From contig NC_064650.1 of NCBI RefSeq assembly GCF_001723175.1, positions 2,108,001 through 2,172,000 on the forward strand: DNA of 64,000 nt, written 5' to 3'. The position numbers and the translations under genes were made by a program. Positions 1-11,729 of the stretch are shown here, in pieces. The stretch comes from Penicillium oxalicum. Lineage: Eukaryota; Ascomycota; Eurotiomycetes; Eurotiales; Aspergillaceae. Under the pieces are notes generated by a model. That model was not told where the DNA came from. It ran no database searches and was given only the letters and a program-made list of their open reading frames with translations. Position 1 is the first letter of the stretch. Every line of letters begins with the position of its first letter.

Positions 1-602
1 AATGCCCCGTGGGCTCTCCCTCCCATCATCGAGCTCGGTCCATCAACCCATCGCTTCAAAGCTGAACTTGGGCGAAGAACAGAGCTGTTCTGGCAGTTGT
101 GGAATTGAGAACTCCAACTCGCGGCATCGGAAAATGTTCATTCCTCACACTCAGGGGTGAATGATGGACAAAGTCTGCGTCCGGACCAGGAGCATTCCCT
201 CTTTCTGTCACCCATTCTACTCTCGACCCAAGATCCTTGACGTGCCATATCCGATTATCGCCGATGATCATCTCCTCAGCAGGGACGCCCTCTATCTTCG
301 GTGATAGATTCCTAGGACTTGCACGACCTGGTTTCCATGCGCATCTGCATTCGTCGTCTTGGGGGACATTCATGGGACAGCGGTACGCGGCCTCTGCGAA
401 GACGGACGGTCTCTACCCGTCCGTCATAGGCGATCTTTTCATCCCCACGTTGTCCGGCGAACAGCACGGGCCGTTGTTACTCTCGGCCCTGGCAGTACAT
501 GTATGAGTAGTCCATCAAAATCGCCCGCAGCTTCATCGTGAGGAATTAACCACCTGAACCATTCGAATCCTTTCATGTTCAAGCTGGAAGAGAGACTGAG
601 CC
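1..602. other. left edge, no assignable gene
   Basis: The minus strand has open stretches at 439-627 and 56-373. Neither starts convincingly, they lie in different frames, and I recognise no family in them. They could be the 3' remains of a fast-evolving or decayed gene, or chance. I see no repeat or RNA gene here. Confidence 0.3.
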
Positions 603-1323
603 TCATTGTACAAGCACTTTCTCCCACTCTATCTCACTAGGTTCTTTCCAATAATTCGTACCACTCAAGGTAAACCCGAGCTTCTCCAAAGCTCTGGCGC
701 TTCTCTTATTCGGCCTCTCCGTCTCAGCAATAAATCTCGTCACACCTCGCGCATTGGCCGCCCAGTGCATGACGGCTTCTGCTGCTTCCTTTGCGATTCC
801 CTTCCCCCAGTACGTCGGCGCGACACCATAGCGAATCTCAGCCATTTCAGTCCATGGTGGCAGGGGGATCCCCTGCCTCTCGCGGTGGCATCGATGTTGT
901 AGTTGCATCACGAACGCCCGCATAGCCCACCCAGGTAATTTCATCCAGGTTCTGGAGATCAAGGCAGGGGATTCCTTTCAAAGCATCTCCTTCTAGAATC
1001 TCGACAGCGCTGCTGGATTCCGTGAAGATCTCGGGCGGGCGTAGACCAACGGCAAAGTCACCCATCCCGCGGAGTTTCCAGCATACGTTGATGTCGCCCC
1101 GCTGAATCGCATCATGCGTCTTCTCGTCACTCCATTGCACCGGCGAGAAATGATCGCCAAAGGCCATCTCGCAGAACGCCTTGTCTGCGTGGAGGGATGC
1201 ATAGAGACTTCGATAGTATCTCGATGAGATGGCGTGTGGGGTGGGCAGGACCAGGAGTCTTGGTGTGAGTATGACAAACGGTTCAAACGGCAGAGTCGTC
1301 TGTGCCACCTTTGAAGCGTCCAT
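603..1323 (-). CDS. GNAT-family N-acetyltransferase, frame interrupted once
   Basis: This is a GCN5-related N-acetyltransferase of the RimJ/Acetyltransf_3 type, which moves an acetyl group from acetyl-CoA to an amine; the substrate cannot be told. The N-terminal half starts at the ATG at 1323 (MDASKVAQ) and includes the strand ending WVGYAGVRD. The C-terminal half lies in another frame and carries the acetyl-CoA loop region (EIRYGVAPTYWGKGIA) and the typical end ARALEKLGFTLSGT. Dropping one G from the GGGG run at 870-873 joins the halves as REAG-IPLPPWTEM, so the break is a one-base frameshift in a homopolymer. The repaired length, about 240 residues, is normal for the family. No intron is evident. 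Divergence between neighbours gives no functional hint. An assembly error and a recent null allele are both possible. Confidence 0.75.
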
Positions 1324-2168
1324 CGATGGTGATGTTTTTGTGTGCTTGGCACACTCGAGATGTGACTGGAAGCAGAGCAAATGGGTTCAATTTCTGCGAT
1401 AAGCCAATGTATGGTTTGGTTGTATATTGGCTGTAGTGCACATGAAGAATTAGCTCTTTGGTCCTACCTCCGGAGTGGAATGAATGTTGGGGGCTAGTAA
1501 TGAGACTAATTTTACACGAAAACATCACATTGGAAGTCCATCGTGGAAGGGACGTGGGCAGGAACTCAAACTCACGAGGATGTCAGCCTTGAGATCGTCG
1601 ATACTTATCCGCGAACAATTCAGATGGTAATTTCTGGTCTTTTTAAGTACTTCTCACGGAATGATCTTATCATTGGAGAACTTGGCTCAATCAGCAAGTA
1701 AGACGAGTGATTACAATGTTACTCACCATGACTCATGCGAGTATGTACCTGGATGTACTTGGAAGCTTAGAGCTCAACCCAATTGATTGGTGAACTGATA
1801 CCATACGACCAATTGATCATTCGAAGATTCCTGTACGTTTACAGTTGATATAACTTTATTGAGACTGTACTGATTGCTGAGTCTATTCACACACTTGACT
1901 ACATTACCTTGATATCCCACAAACTTTTGACGATGAAAAGTATACTGCTGTGCTCAAAGGACTCGTGATCAACAAAGTTTTCTCGGCACTAGCTGTAATC
2001 CCTGGGAGCAAGAGACTGACGCAATTCCACCGCAGATTTCTCATGATGCGATCCGAGCGACGAGCTCACACCAAGGAAACTAAATTGAATCCCCGAGGAC
2101 AAGCGTGGGATACACAAATACAATTTGCGGCTCCAACGATTCTGGCTCAGACGCAGACTCTACAAACA
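1324..2168. other. intergenic, nothing recognised
   Basis: This is an AT-richer spacer between the 5' end of the GNAT gene and the 3' end of the oxidoreductase. The short open frame at 1950-2273 on the plus strand is mainly antisense to the oxidoreductase tail. I see no RNA gene or repeat. Confidence 0.5.
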
Positions 2169-2321
2169 TCAAGGATGCACATGGGTCTTGGTCACAGCTC
2201 TGCCATCGCGATAGTCATCCAAAAGCTGATTGACTTTCGACGCGTCCAGACCGTCCAGTACGCGGGAGCCTAGCGGTTTCAAAGCACCTTTTTCGATCCA
2301 GCCTGGCAATTCTCTCCAAAA

Positions 2322-3348
2322 TTAAGCCGCCAGCTCCGGATGCATGTCGCTAGCCCCGAAGACTTGATGCTTTCTGAATCCAGCGGTTTTTGTCGCTGCG
2401 ATTGCTGGGTCCACCTCTCCGTCCATCAGCGTGACCAAGGCCCCTTTTTTCTTGGTCGACAAGAGCGAGAGTCCCAGCTGATAATGAACACCCCCCTCGT
2501 AAGAGCCATTGACCGTGTCAACAACGTATAACAAATCATCACCAACGAGCGCACGAATCTGATTCTCCAAGTCCGCTGCTTCCCGATCAATGACATGAGT
2601 TGCCCCCAAGGCACGGAGTATCTGACCCCCATCACTGCGAATTTTGGCTGTAGTGATGATCTTCCCAAATCCCGCGAGACGAGCGAATTGAAGAGCGAAT
2701 TTTCCCGTATTAGAGCTACCACCGATAATAACAATCGTCTCTTGTGCGTAGTCCGTATCGTGGCCGAGGAACTTTGGTCTCACATCCAAGTCCGCTGGGC
2801 TGAAAAGGGCAAGGAAACTTGCAATGGCATTGACGGGGAAAGTGGCTGCCTCGTCGAAGGTGATATTGTCTGGAATACGAGCCGCAGATTCGGTGTCGAG
2901 GATGCAAAACTGCTGCAGACCGGCTTGATCGGGACCACCTGACAGGATATTCGATTGCCCAAAGATGCGATCTCCGACGGAGAACTTCTTTACGCCCGGT
3001 CCTATCATCTCGGTAATGCCGCTGATGTCGTTTGCCAGAATTGCATGGGGCAAGTGCTCATTCACCAGGATACCTAGATCACGACACTGCAAAAATATGA
3101 GAACTCGATGCGTTTCAACAGGGTGTCAATTAAGGTCCGATCCCGATACCTTCTGGTCATGAGGATTAACTTTGAGCCTGAATCAGCTTCTGTTCTGTGT
3201 GAATTAAAGATTTGGAGATGGATATCTTACTTCCAGCTGCGACAATTCTCACAAGAACTTGGTTTTCTTGCGGCTGGGGGATATGTCGCAGAGCTTTTAC
3301 TAGGGGTTTCCCAACCTCTTTCATAATCAACGCCGTTTGTGTGGCCAT
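2322..3348 (-). CDS. medium-chain (GroES-like) NAD(P)H oxidoreductase with premature stop
   Basis: This is a zinc-independent medium-chain dehydrogenase/reductase (quinone-oxidoreductase or ToxD-like group), expected to use NAD(P)H in the cytosol; the substrate is unknown. The start is the ATG at 3348. Exons are 3348-3231, a 20-base exon 3169-3150, and 3086 onward; phases fit and give the conserved run VAAGINPHDQK. Later come the GroES-like part (FSVGDRIFG) and the nucleotide-binding loop IGGSSNTGKFALQFARLAG. The frame meets TAA at 2324-2322 after 300 residues, but continues open with clear family sequence (FWRELPGWIEKGALKP) to a TGA at 2171-2169. Reading through would give 351 residues, the usual length. 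The last 50 residues are therefore cut off by one nonsense codon. It is either a pseudogene allele or a base error. Confidence 0.8.
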
Positions 3349-4409
3349 TTTGTGTGTGAGAGGACCTGTTCTCTTTTGATCTGGAGAAATGAACCACGAC
3401 CGCTGAGGCTGTTGGTAGGAGAAAACTTTTACATGGATAAGGATGATTGACAGAAGCTGAGAGTATCGATCTTTAAGGCAAACAATCATTCGTACATCAT
3501 ATTCCGTCGTCTTTTACCTTCATCCCTCCGAGAAAGCAATCAATGAGTCCGACAATTCTACTTATTTCTAATCAACAGCACCTCTGACCTCAGCCAAGCG
3601 TCGACGGACTCTTCTGCCTTTCCGCAAAAGAGAATACCTCCGCTGTTCTGTTCGATAGCTGCAGTATCATGCCAAGATCTTACAATGCAAACCAGCCAAT
3701 AGCCGACACTGCTTTTAATACTGCTCCCAACTCATTGCCGATATTTGGTGAGATTCTCGAGGGTTCTTTCATCTTACACATTTAGTTTCCTTGGAATCGC
3801 GGAATTTCTTGCCGTCCGATTTCAACACCATCTCTGTCCGATCGAGGTCTTCGCACGCTACTGCGTATGAATGTGATACAACAGGAACTGTACATTGCCA
3901 TTTTTCTTAATGAAAATTGACAAGTGCGATCACTTTCTGGTGGATTGAAGAACTTGTGGATGTGCCCATGGCCTCCCCGTAAAGGTGGAAAATTGCAGTT
4001 TGTGTTTATTATCGAAGACTCGTCCGATGTTTGAGAAACAACAAGCCTTGGCACTCGTGGGATCTTTTGTGCTTCTCACTTTCTCAATCCCAATTGAGAA
4101 CCTTGAACTGGCCTACTACGTCTTGCCAGGATAGAGCTGATTCTCGACGTGGCAGTCAGAAGTAAAAAAACCTCACGGATTGCATTACTATTGCGAGAAT
4201 TGTGTATTTTTTCACTTGTCACTTATGTATTTCTAGACATACGGTATGATTCAATCCTGAAACAAGCTCATGGGCCAGACTTGGACCCTCATGCTTTAAT
4301 GAAAGGAACGCACGGAGCTTGTACGCTGGCAGATGGTAACCTATATTGTCGACCAGATCATCCAATACACGACCGAGCGTATCAAGAAGAAGCGGTCAAG
4401 TTATTTGCC
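3349..4409. other. intergenic, nothing recognised
   Basis: This is AT-rich DNA upstream of the oxidoreductase. A 90-codon open stretch at 3782-4054 on the minus strand resembles no family known to me. It is taken as promoter plus decayed sequence linked to the ankyrin relic to its right. Confidence 0.4.
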
Positions 4410-4745
4410 CTTCTCAAGTACATGAGTAACCTCTCGCTGATTTAACATTTGCGCATACCCCAAAGCCGTGCTATCTTTTGCATCTTCAATAATCACATTC
4501 GTACCTTTTCATGCTGACCAAATAGCAAACTACATCTGCTTTGACAAGTTCGGCTGCTTTGTGCAGAGGCGTTCCGAGGCCTATAAAAGAGAATAACGCC
4601 TAAGAAGCATCATGGTCCTCGTAAATGATTAAATTTATATCTGCGCCTTTACTTAAGAGAAGGCTTAAGACCGGGATAGAATCTCGTTTTTAATTGCGTG
4701 ATAGAGAAGCTATTGTGTCTATCTTGAACTTCTTCGTAGATCACC
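4410..4745 (-). pseudogene. decayed ankyrin-repeat gene fragment
   Basis: Read on the minus strand, this AT-rich stretch still spells ankyrin repeats: LLLSKGADINLIIYED, then GTPLHKAAELVKADVV, and after a frameshift KGTNVIIEDAKDSTALGYAQ, ending at a TAA near 4410. Two in-frame stops lie in the first repeat block: TAA at about 4698-4700, which looks like a former CAA, and TAG at about 4609-4611, which looks like a former TGG. The frameshift sits near 4518. Ankyrin repeats bind proteins, and large ankyrin families in filamentous fungi turn over quickly. The nonsense changes are of C-to-T type, as repeat-induced point mutation or cytosine deamination would give. There is no start codon or promoter; this is a relic. 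Confidence 0.6.
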
Positions 4746-5126
4746 AACAAGGCCATTATTTTCTCTTGATTCCCTGCTCATGTGGACCGTAGGCCCCAGT
4801 CAAAGTATACATATCCTGCGTTCGGATACTGTAGAAACTTGGAAGGCTCACCTGGCCCAGGCGGGTGTGACGAAAGAGCAACGGTTGGGTCCACACGAGG
4901 TGCCCCTCTCCCGTCCACTCCCGTGACTCGTCTCGTTTGGGCAATGGAGTTGATTTGGCTGCCCTCGGCTTCAGGCGTCACGTTATTTCCGCTTTCCGTC
5001 TGTCTACACCTTTCGTTGGTCTCTGCTGCTTTTCCCCAAGACTGTAACGACTGTTGTTACAGGGCGAGGATAACGCAGTGTTCAAAGCGTGTCAATTTTT
5101 CATGATGATCATCTAGATGGGTCACA
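4746..5126. other. intergenic, probable promoter of the antiporter gene
   Basis: No conserved frame is visible. The stretch just before 5127 should hold the promoter and leader of the antiporter gene. I could not find a TATA box or a known regulator site with confidence. Confidence 0.4.
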
Positions 5127-7037
5127 ATGATGGATGGTGATTCAAATGCTGCATTTGCTTACCATGAACCGCCAATCACGACTACTCTGAATCTGACTGG
5201 ATTTCTCGTGGTTTTGAATCTTGTGAACTTCTTCCTTGAAAAGATCCTATACTGTGGGCTCATTGGACAAATATTTGTCGGCATCCTTTGGGGTACTCCC
5301 GGTGCAAAATGGCTCGGTTCTGAAACGGAGACGGTGCTCCAACAGCTGGGGTATCTTGGACTGATCATGTTGGTGTATGAAGGTACGTGGTTCTTCTACC
5401 GGTGTCATTCGAATTTATGGCTAAGGCTTTGCCAGGTGGTTTGTCAACATCGATCAAGTCCGTGAGGGCAAACATTATACTTTCCGTTTGTGTTGCGATC
5501 ACGGGCATTGGAGCACCAATGGGTCTTTCGTTCATTCTAAACGAACTCGTTGGAGCAACCTCATTACAAGCATTCGCTGCCGGTGCTGCTCTTTGCTCAA
5601 CAAGCCTGGGTACTACCTTCTCGATTCTTTCGGCGACAAATCTAGTCTCAACGCGCTTGGGTACAGTGACGACCAGCGCTGCAATGCTAGATGATGTCGT
5701 CGGTCTCGTCATGGTCCAAATCATTTCAAATCTTGGTGGAACTGCTTCGTCCTTTGATTCCCTGACGGTCATTCGTCCTGTCTTCGTCTCAACTGGGTTT
5801 GCAGTGGGTCTTTTTCTTCTGTGTGCATTCCTCTTCAAGCCAATGCTCAAGATGATCCTCTCGAAGAAGCTCAAGACCCCTCATTCCATGAGGAGCATGC
5901 ACGTTGCATTTCTCTATCACACAGGACTTCTTGTGGGACTGGTTGCTGGTGCCACTTTTGCGGGCACTTCAAGCTTGTTTGCGGCTTATCTCGCGGGTGT
6001 CATAGTCACATGGCTTGACGGGTTGATTGCAGAGTCGAGCAGCCCTTCCAGGGAGGCGTCTTCTGGGACATCTCGGACGGACCAACTCAATTCTGCAACC
6101 GACGAAAATCGGGACAGTAGCTCTCGTCGTCGCGGAAGACAGCCCCAGGCCTCGAGCGAATCCTGTATGAGGACGCAACATGGCAAAGCTCCAACTGGCA
6201 AGGAGGTCTATGAGAAATACTACAAACAGCCGGTGGGTTGCATTCTCACACCTCTATTCTTCGTCAGTCAAACTCTGCCCCCCTCCATCTCTCTCTGGTT
6301 CATTGTGCAAATCTGGCTAATACTATGTATAGGCGTCCATTGGGTTTGCCATTCCTATCACCGAGATGTTTCGGGGAAGTATTGTATGGCGTGGCATGAT
6401 CTATGCGCTCTTGATGATGTTTGGGAAACTCATCACGGGTGTTTGGCTTGTCCGTTTCTCATTCCGACCCTTTGCAAATCTCGCAAATGGATTGAAAAGA
6501 CCGTCTTCCCGCACTCGTTTGCGTTGTATGACTTCGAGATCAGGCAAACATCGAAAAAATGAGCAGTGCGTTCCGGTTGAGATCCCTATGCAATCTTCCA
6601 GAGAAGGCATTGCTGCCTCAGGGAATCGAGTAGACACCGGTGGTCTAGAAACAAAACATCGTGAATTATCAAACAACCAAACTCCTACTGTTCACCATGC
6701 ACGTCAAGGAGAGCCGAACACAACCACGCGACAAAGCTCAACAAGCACATTTCCCCCGAAGCCAAAGTCCCTGTATCCCCCAGCAATCCTGGGGTTGGCC
6801 ATGGTTGCGCGAGGCGAGGTCGGATACCTTATCGCTTCGCTTGCCCAAAGCCAGGGTATTTTCGCAACCGGTCCATCTGGAGGAACTTCCGACGTCTATT
6901 TGGTTATCATCTGGGCGATATCTATCTGTACCCTTGTTGGTCCAATTTGTGTTGGTACCCTGGTAAAGCGCGTGAAAAGGTTACAGGGGGTTCGAGGAGG
7001 TTCCGGCCCAGATCCGCTTGGCGTGTGGGGGATTTGA
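5127..7037 (+). CDS. monovalent cation:proton antiporter (Na+/H+ exchanger family)
   Basis: This is a membrane antiporter of the CPA superfamily (Na_H_Exchanger fold), exchanging Na+ or K+ for H+; which membrane it sits in is not evident. Exons are 5127-5382, 5436-6232 and 6333-7037. Both introns have GT...AG ends and the phases fit, giving 585 residues. Membrane segments run from NLTGFLVVLNLVNFF through the core (GATSLQAFAAGAALCSTSLG, then SAAMLDDVVGLVMVQI with the family's paired acidic residues) to the C-terminal MVARGEVGYLIASLAQ. A hydrophilic Ser/Arg-rich loop of about 80 residues (about 6035-6225) and a second of about 100 residues (about 6490-6775) split the core, as in fungal Kha1-like proteins. 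The frame is intact. The start has two consecutive ATG codons; the first is chosen. Confidence 0.85.
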
Positions 7038-9310
7038 CAGTTCTGTCCTCATATTCTTGTCGATTGTAGTACTACCCCAACGTATTCGACGTTTATCTGT
7101 TCGCAAAGTCTATTGTATTTAGAATCTTGCACTGCTCGTATGGCACCGGCGACGGCTGGCTGGCTAGCTCCTATCGTGCTGCGCTTGTTGCACATACAGT
7201 GGCTTACCTGAGAGCGGCTTGGCCGTGAGTATTAGATCTGGCATATGAAAACGAGGCCGGTAGTAATGGATTTTTCTCGGCTATCCGACTTGGCACAGAC
7301 AGAGTATAGCATGTAGGCGTACGTGTGCAACGGGATCCCGAGCCCGGTTCTACCATGGTAGGTGCTGAAATACCGATAAAGTACTTAAATGCGCAAGGTG
7401 ATTCCGTCGCGATGGACTTTTGCGTGTGGACGCGAGGGAAGAAATCATGTAGACTCGCATGCCTAGGCAGTGAAAGGCGTTATTTATTGGTTGCGGTAAG
7501 AAAGGCCCCGGCGGACGGGGATGGGTCTAAAGACCGGTACATACAAAGATGAGAATAGAAAGAGATCAAACCTTGTTGAGGGAAGCAGCTGAAAATTCAA
7601 AGCCGGGTCCACTTTGGAAGCATTTGGTGTGAAGAAGAAAAGGGGTCTTAAAAGTAGTCGTCCTATGGGGAGGGAGGAAGCTATCACCAGAACTCTCTCA
7701 GCTCGAGATATCGATAAACACCTTGCAGCTTAATTTTCCACAATCAAGTCCATGTGGAAACCTTCTGTGCTACCAGAGCTCCTCAGGGACTGGCTGATAA
7801 AGTCAATTCGACTGATCGACACTGAGTGGTGATGAACTATTGTACACTGGAAAGACACCAAGGTCCATCGATTGTCGATCATCGGGAGCTGTCGTAAGCC
7901 TAAATCGGGCTGCAATATCCACATTTTTCCCCCCTTGGCGGTCCACGCAATCGTTGTTGGAGTCGAACACAGTCATCCGGATGATTTTCCGGGCTCGAAC
8001 AGCTGTCTGCAAGCTCGTCTCGGTGGAAATAGAAAAATCGAATTCTTACAGAGTGAGTCTCACTTCAACATAGGCGTGGATCCTTTGGAGAAAGGCTGAA
8101 ACACCACTCTGGCGAGACATGTTCAGCAAGGTCCTCTTCGTAGGCAATTTGATTCGCAACGCACAATTGATCAACAGCTATGATAACAAGACAGGGTTGA
8201 CAATGATCAAGTGCCAGTGTCTACGTAATGGGCGGGTCGCAAACACATGTTTCGTGTGCTTTAGATCAGTCGATACCTAAAAATCAACCCCTTTTGTCGA
8301 GACAGCATTCTTAGCATTAAGCATGAAATTCAAAAGCTACACTACAACTGTGGTAGGTTGAAGCTTGCTCACATCAAATTTTTTTTTCTAGCAAATTGCA
8401 TTCATAAGGTTGAATTTTGGTCTTGGAAACTTGTGTGCATCATGTTCTGGCGTGAACTTGTGTTTTCGATCCGCCCACTCGAAGAAGCTTCTTTAAAGAC
8501 ACGCACGAGCACGGTGAGCTAACAACTACCCGTCAGTGACTAGTGATAACATAGTGCAACATTTGGAGACGTGATCTGCTCACAGCTCAAAATGATAGTA
8601 TATGTTGCTGGAAATATGTAGATCCCTTCATAAATCTTCGAAACAGGCGAAAGAGATACATGATGATGACGTGGGCTCCTCAAAGTCGAGTCCTCATTCA
8701 TTCCAGGTCTTATGGCGGACCTGAAGACTTCCATTCTCGTACTATTTTGAAAATCTTTGCCTTCAAACTGGTCAAGTATTTAAATTGCCGTCGGTGTTTT
8801 TATCGGTTCTTCCAGGGTCGGAAACCTATAAAATCATGGACCGGCTCCTGTGCTACGCAGGTACAGAAAGCCCTGCAGATTGTGCAGACCACCTACCAGT
8901 GGGAGTGGATGACCCCGAACACAGAATCCACTGATAAGCATTCGGTTGATCTACCAGTGGGCCTAACAAAGGTCTGTCTACTTTTTGCGCCTGGATCTCG
9001 AACCGTCTCCGTTCTCCAAGTGGGCGGGAGGTCAGAGTGTGTGGATCATCCAGGTACATTTACGGTGTCGGATATCTTCTGGCTTCTGCCCAAAGGGGGA
9101 CCCAGGAGTGAAGTCCGCATACAAATACATCAATCAATGTCGTCTTCTCGCCATCATATTGTCAAGTAGGACTCAGAGCTCTTGGTGGTCAAGTATTCTC
9201 TTCTCTCCTCTCTCTTCCTCTTTGAAACATTCTCGAGTCTTCCGGTCAGACTTGAGAATTTCTATCCATTCCGAACTCGTCCCCACGGCCTCGAGTATCA
9301 GTATTTCAAC
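7038..9310. other. 2.3 kb intergenic, no gene recognised
   Basis: Several short frames exist on both strands; the longest is 8660-9169 plus, 169 codons, with no family resemblance. The pyrimidine-rich stretch 9190-9250 just before the DHA1 gene looks like its transcription start region. No tRNA, transposon end or long repeat was found by eye. Confidence 0.4.
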
Positions 9311-11239
9311 ATGTCACTTTCCGTACATCCGCAGCAATTGAAAGAGCCTGATACAAGAGAGATTGCAGCTTCATCGTGCTCTAGTTTTTCCACTCAAAGC
9401 GAGAAGCAGAGCCCAGATGTGTCTTCGGATTCGAGCGATTTAGAAAGTCAAAGTTCCTTGTCAACACCCGTATATCATGTTTTTTCGCGGTCTCAGAAGC
9501 TGCGTATGGTCTACACTGTGTCTCTTGCTGCCATCTTCTCTCCACTCTCTTCTAATATCTATTTTCCTGCCTTGGCCCTTATTTCGAAGGTGAGTGAGAC
9601 TCTTGTCCACCGTGGTTGAAGACCCGAATCGGAGGGCTTGGGGACTAATAAAGTTTGTCTCTCGTACAGGACTTGAATGTTTCCATGTCCCTGATCACTT
9701 TGACCGTCACCATATACATGGTCGTCCAGGGAGTGGCTCCAAGTGTCTGGGGCTCTTTTTCAGATGTTATCGGTCGCCGAGCAGTCTTTGTAGGCACCTT
9801 TATCGTCTACATCATTTCAAACATTGCCCTTGGTCTGTCAAACAGTTATGGTCAACTCATGGCTTTTCGTGCGTTGCAAGCTGCCGGTAGCGCTGCGACC
9901 ATCTCGATCGGTACGTGCTCATCTGTCAGGCTGATCTCATCCAAGACTTGCTTTGACTCACTCTCGACATAGGTGCTGGTGTGATCGGGGATATTGCTTC
10001 ATCGGCCGAAAGAGGTGGCTTGGTTGGTATCTTTGGCGGAGGTATGTGATGCGAAGCTCTGAAGCAAGCCAAAGTCCTCTCGTGATTTGCACAGCACTAA
10101 CATTATCCAAGTCCGTATGCTCGGGCAAGGAGTCGGCCCAGTCTTTGGGGGGATTCTTTCTGAATACTTAGGCTTCAGATCGATTTTCTGGTTCCTTGCT
10201 ATCCTATCCACCGTCAGTCTTCTGACCATCCTCTTCTTTCTCCCCGAGACACTCCGTTCCATTGCCGGGAATGGCACCGGCCCTCTTCATGGAATTCACA
10301 AGCCATGGATCTATTTCATCACTGGCCAGAGACTTGGCAAAGAGGGTGCCACCGCCATCCCCGATGGCCCTAGGAAGAAGATCACGATGAAGACGGTAGT
10401 TGCTCCCCTGGGCTTCTTGAGTGAGAAGGACGTTTTTGTCACTCTTTTCTACGGCGCAATTGTTTACTCCGTGTGGTCGATGGTGACCTCATCTACGTCG
10501 TATCTCTTCGAGTCCACTTATGGGCTAAATACTCTGCAAGTTGGATTGACCTTTTTGGGAAATGGTCTGTTGTATCCTCTCCTCCTCTGCTTCTTCCTCT
10601 TTTCTCTTCGAGATGTTCCTTTTGAGATTATTCTGACTCGACCTTCCAGGCTTTGGCTGCATGTCCGGATCGTACACGATCGGGTATTTGATGGATTTCA
10701 ACCACAGAAGAACCGAACACGAGTACTGCATCCGAAACAACCTGCCGCTCGAGACTCGTATCACCACCAAGACGCATCCCGATTTTCCGATCGAATACGC
10801 CCGCATGCGCAACACTTGGTGGATCACTGCACTCTTCACCATCTGCACCTCCGTGTACGGATTCTCATTGCGCACACATGTTGCAGTCCCCGTCATCCTT
10901 CAATATCTCATCGCTTATTGTGCCACCGCCATCTTCACCATCAACAGTGCGCTCATCATTGATCTCTACCCTGGAGCTAGTGCCAGTGCGACGGCCGTCA
11001 ACAATTTGATGCGATGCTTGGTGGGCGCAGCTGGCGTTGCTGCCGTCCAGCCCATGATCGATCGTCTCACACCTCAGTGGACCTTCGTGCTCCTTGCGGG
11101 TATCACGGTTCTGATGAGCCCGTTGCTGGTGGTTGAGTTGCGATGGGGCGCTGGCTGGCGACAAGATCGCCTGGAGCGGCTGAGACGGAAGGAGGAGTCC
11201 GTCCCACCGCGCACCGAAGAGGGAAGTGGTGGCCTATGA
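9311..11239 (+). CDS. DHA1-type MFS drug:H+ antiporter
   Basis: This is a twelve-segment major facilitator of the DHA1 drug:proton antiporter group (Flu1/Aqr1/Qdr relatives), which exports small toxic compounds or metabolites at the plasma membrane. Five exons (9311-9589, 9670-9910, 9973-10041, 10112-10564, 10650-11239) splice in phase to 450 residues. The cytosolic N-terminus is Ser-rich. Motif A appears as GSFSDVIGRRAVF after the second segment, and the motif C region as GQGVGPVFGGILSEYLG. The central loop and HRRTEHEYC stretch are typical of this subfamily. The ATG at 9311 is chosen because it begins a typical soluble head; an in-frame upstream codon exists but would add a hydrophobic leader. 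The frame is clean. The substrate cannot be inferred. Confidence 0.88.
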
Positions 11240-11639
11240 AAGCTCAAAGCTTTCATGACTTTTGCGTGACGTTTATTAAAATGGTGAGGGACTTGCTCGA
11301 TTCCGGGAACTAAGATGTGCGATATACCCATGTTTGCTTTAGATGGTTGGCTTCAGATGATGTTCATGATCACAAGGATCTTTGCTAGAGATTGTGGGAA
11401 AGGAATCATGGAAGCCTCGGGATTCCCCTAACACTTTGCTTTTTATTCATTCGGGAGGGGGGGAGGTAGATTCAATAATAGATTCTTATTAATTGATGGC
11501 GTCTCATCTCTGTTCTCTGTAAGGTGGTGGAGATGGTGATACTAAGTTAGTGGTATTCAAGCATAGAAGTTTGTCAGCAAAATTATGAGGTGAGTTTTAT
11601 TTGCTTTATTTTTTTAAAAGCTCCCTTTCTTCAACAACT

Positions 11640-11711
11640 AGCAAGCTGGCGCATAGGAAGCGCGTCGGGCTCATAACCCGAAGGTACCTGGATCGAAACC
11701 AGGGTTTGCTA
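11640..11711 (+). tRNA. initiator tRNA-Met (CAT)
   Basis: This 72-base cloverleaf has no intron. The acceptor stem is AGCAAGC/GTTTGCT, the D stem GCGC/GCGC, the anticodon stem TCGGG/CCCGA with loop CTCATAA (anticodon CAT), and the T stem CCTGG/CCAGG. It is the initiator, not the elongator. It has A1:U72, three G:C pairs closing the anticodon loop, and a T loop ATCGAAA with A54 in place of T54; these are eukaryotic tRNAi hallmarks. It starts translation with Met on the 40S subunit. RNA polymerase III should read it from its internal A and B boxes. Confidence 0.95.
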
Positions 11712-11713
11712 TC

Positions 11714-11720
11714 TTTTTTT
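11714..11720 (+). terminator. Pol III oligo-T terminator
   Basis: A run of seven T residues starts three bases after the tRNA discriminator base, followed by a second T run at 11724-11729. This is the usual RNA polymerase III stop for the initiator tRNA. Confidence 0.85.
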
Positions 11721-11729
11721 GTCTTTTTT

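Noticed and set aside
4149..4445. A 98-codon plus-strand frame with a hydrophobic start.
   Set aside because: It overlaps the 3' end of the ankyrin relic on the opposite strand, shows no family, and has no promoter or splice context.
8660..9169. A 169-codon frame upstream of the DHA1 gene.
   Set aside because: No family resemblance, no splice continuity into the DHA1 gene, and it overlaps the expected promoter.
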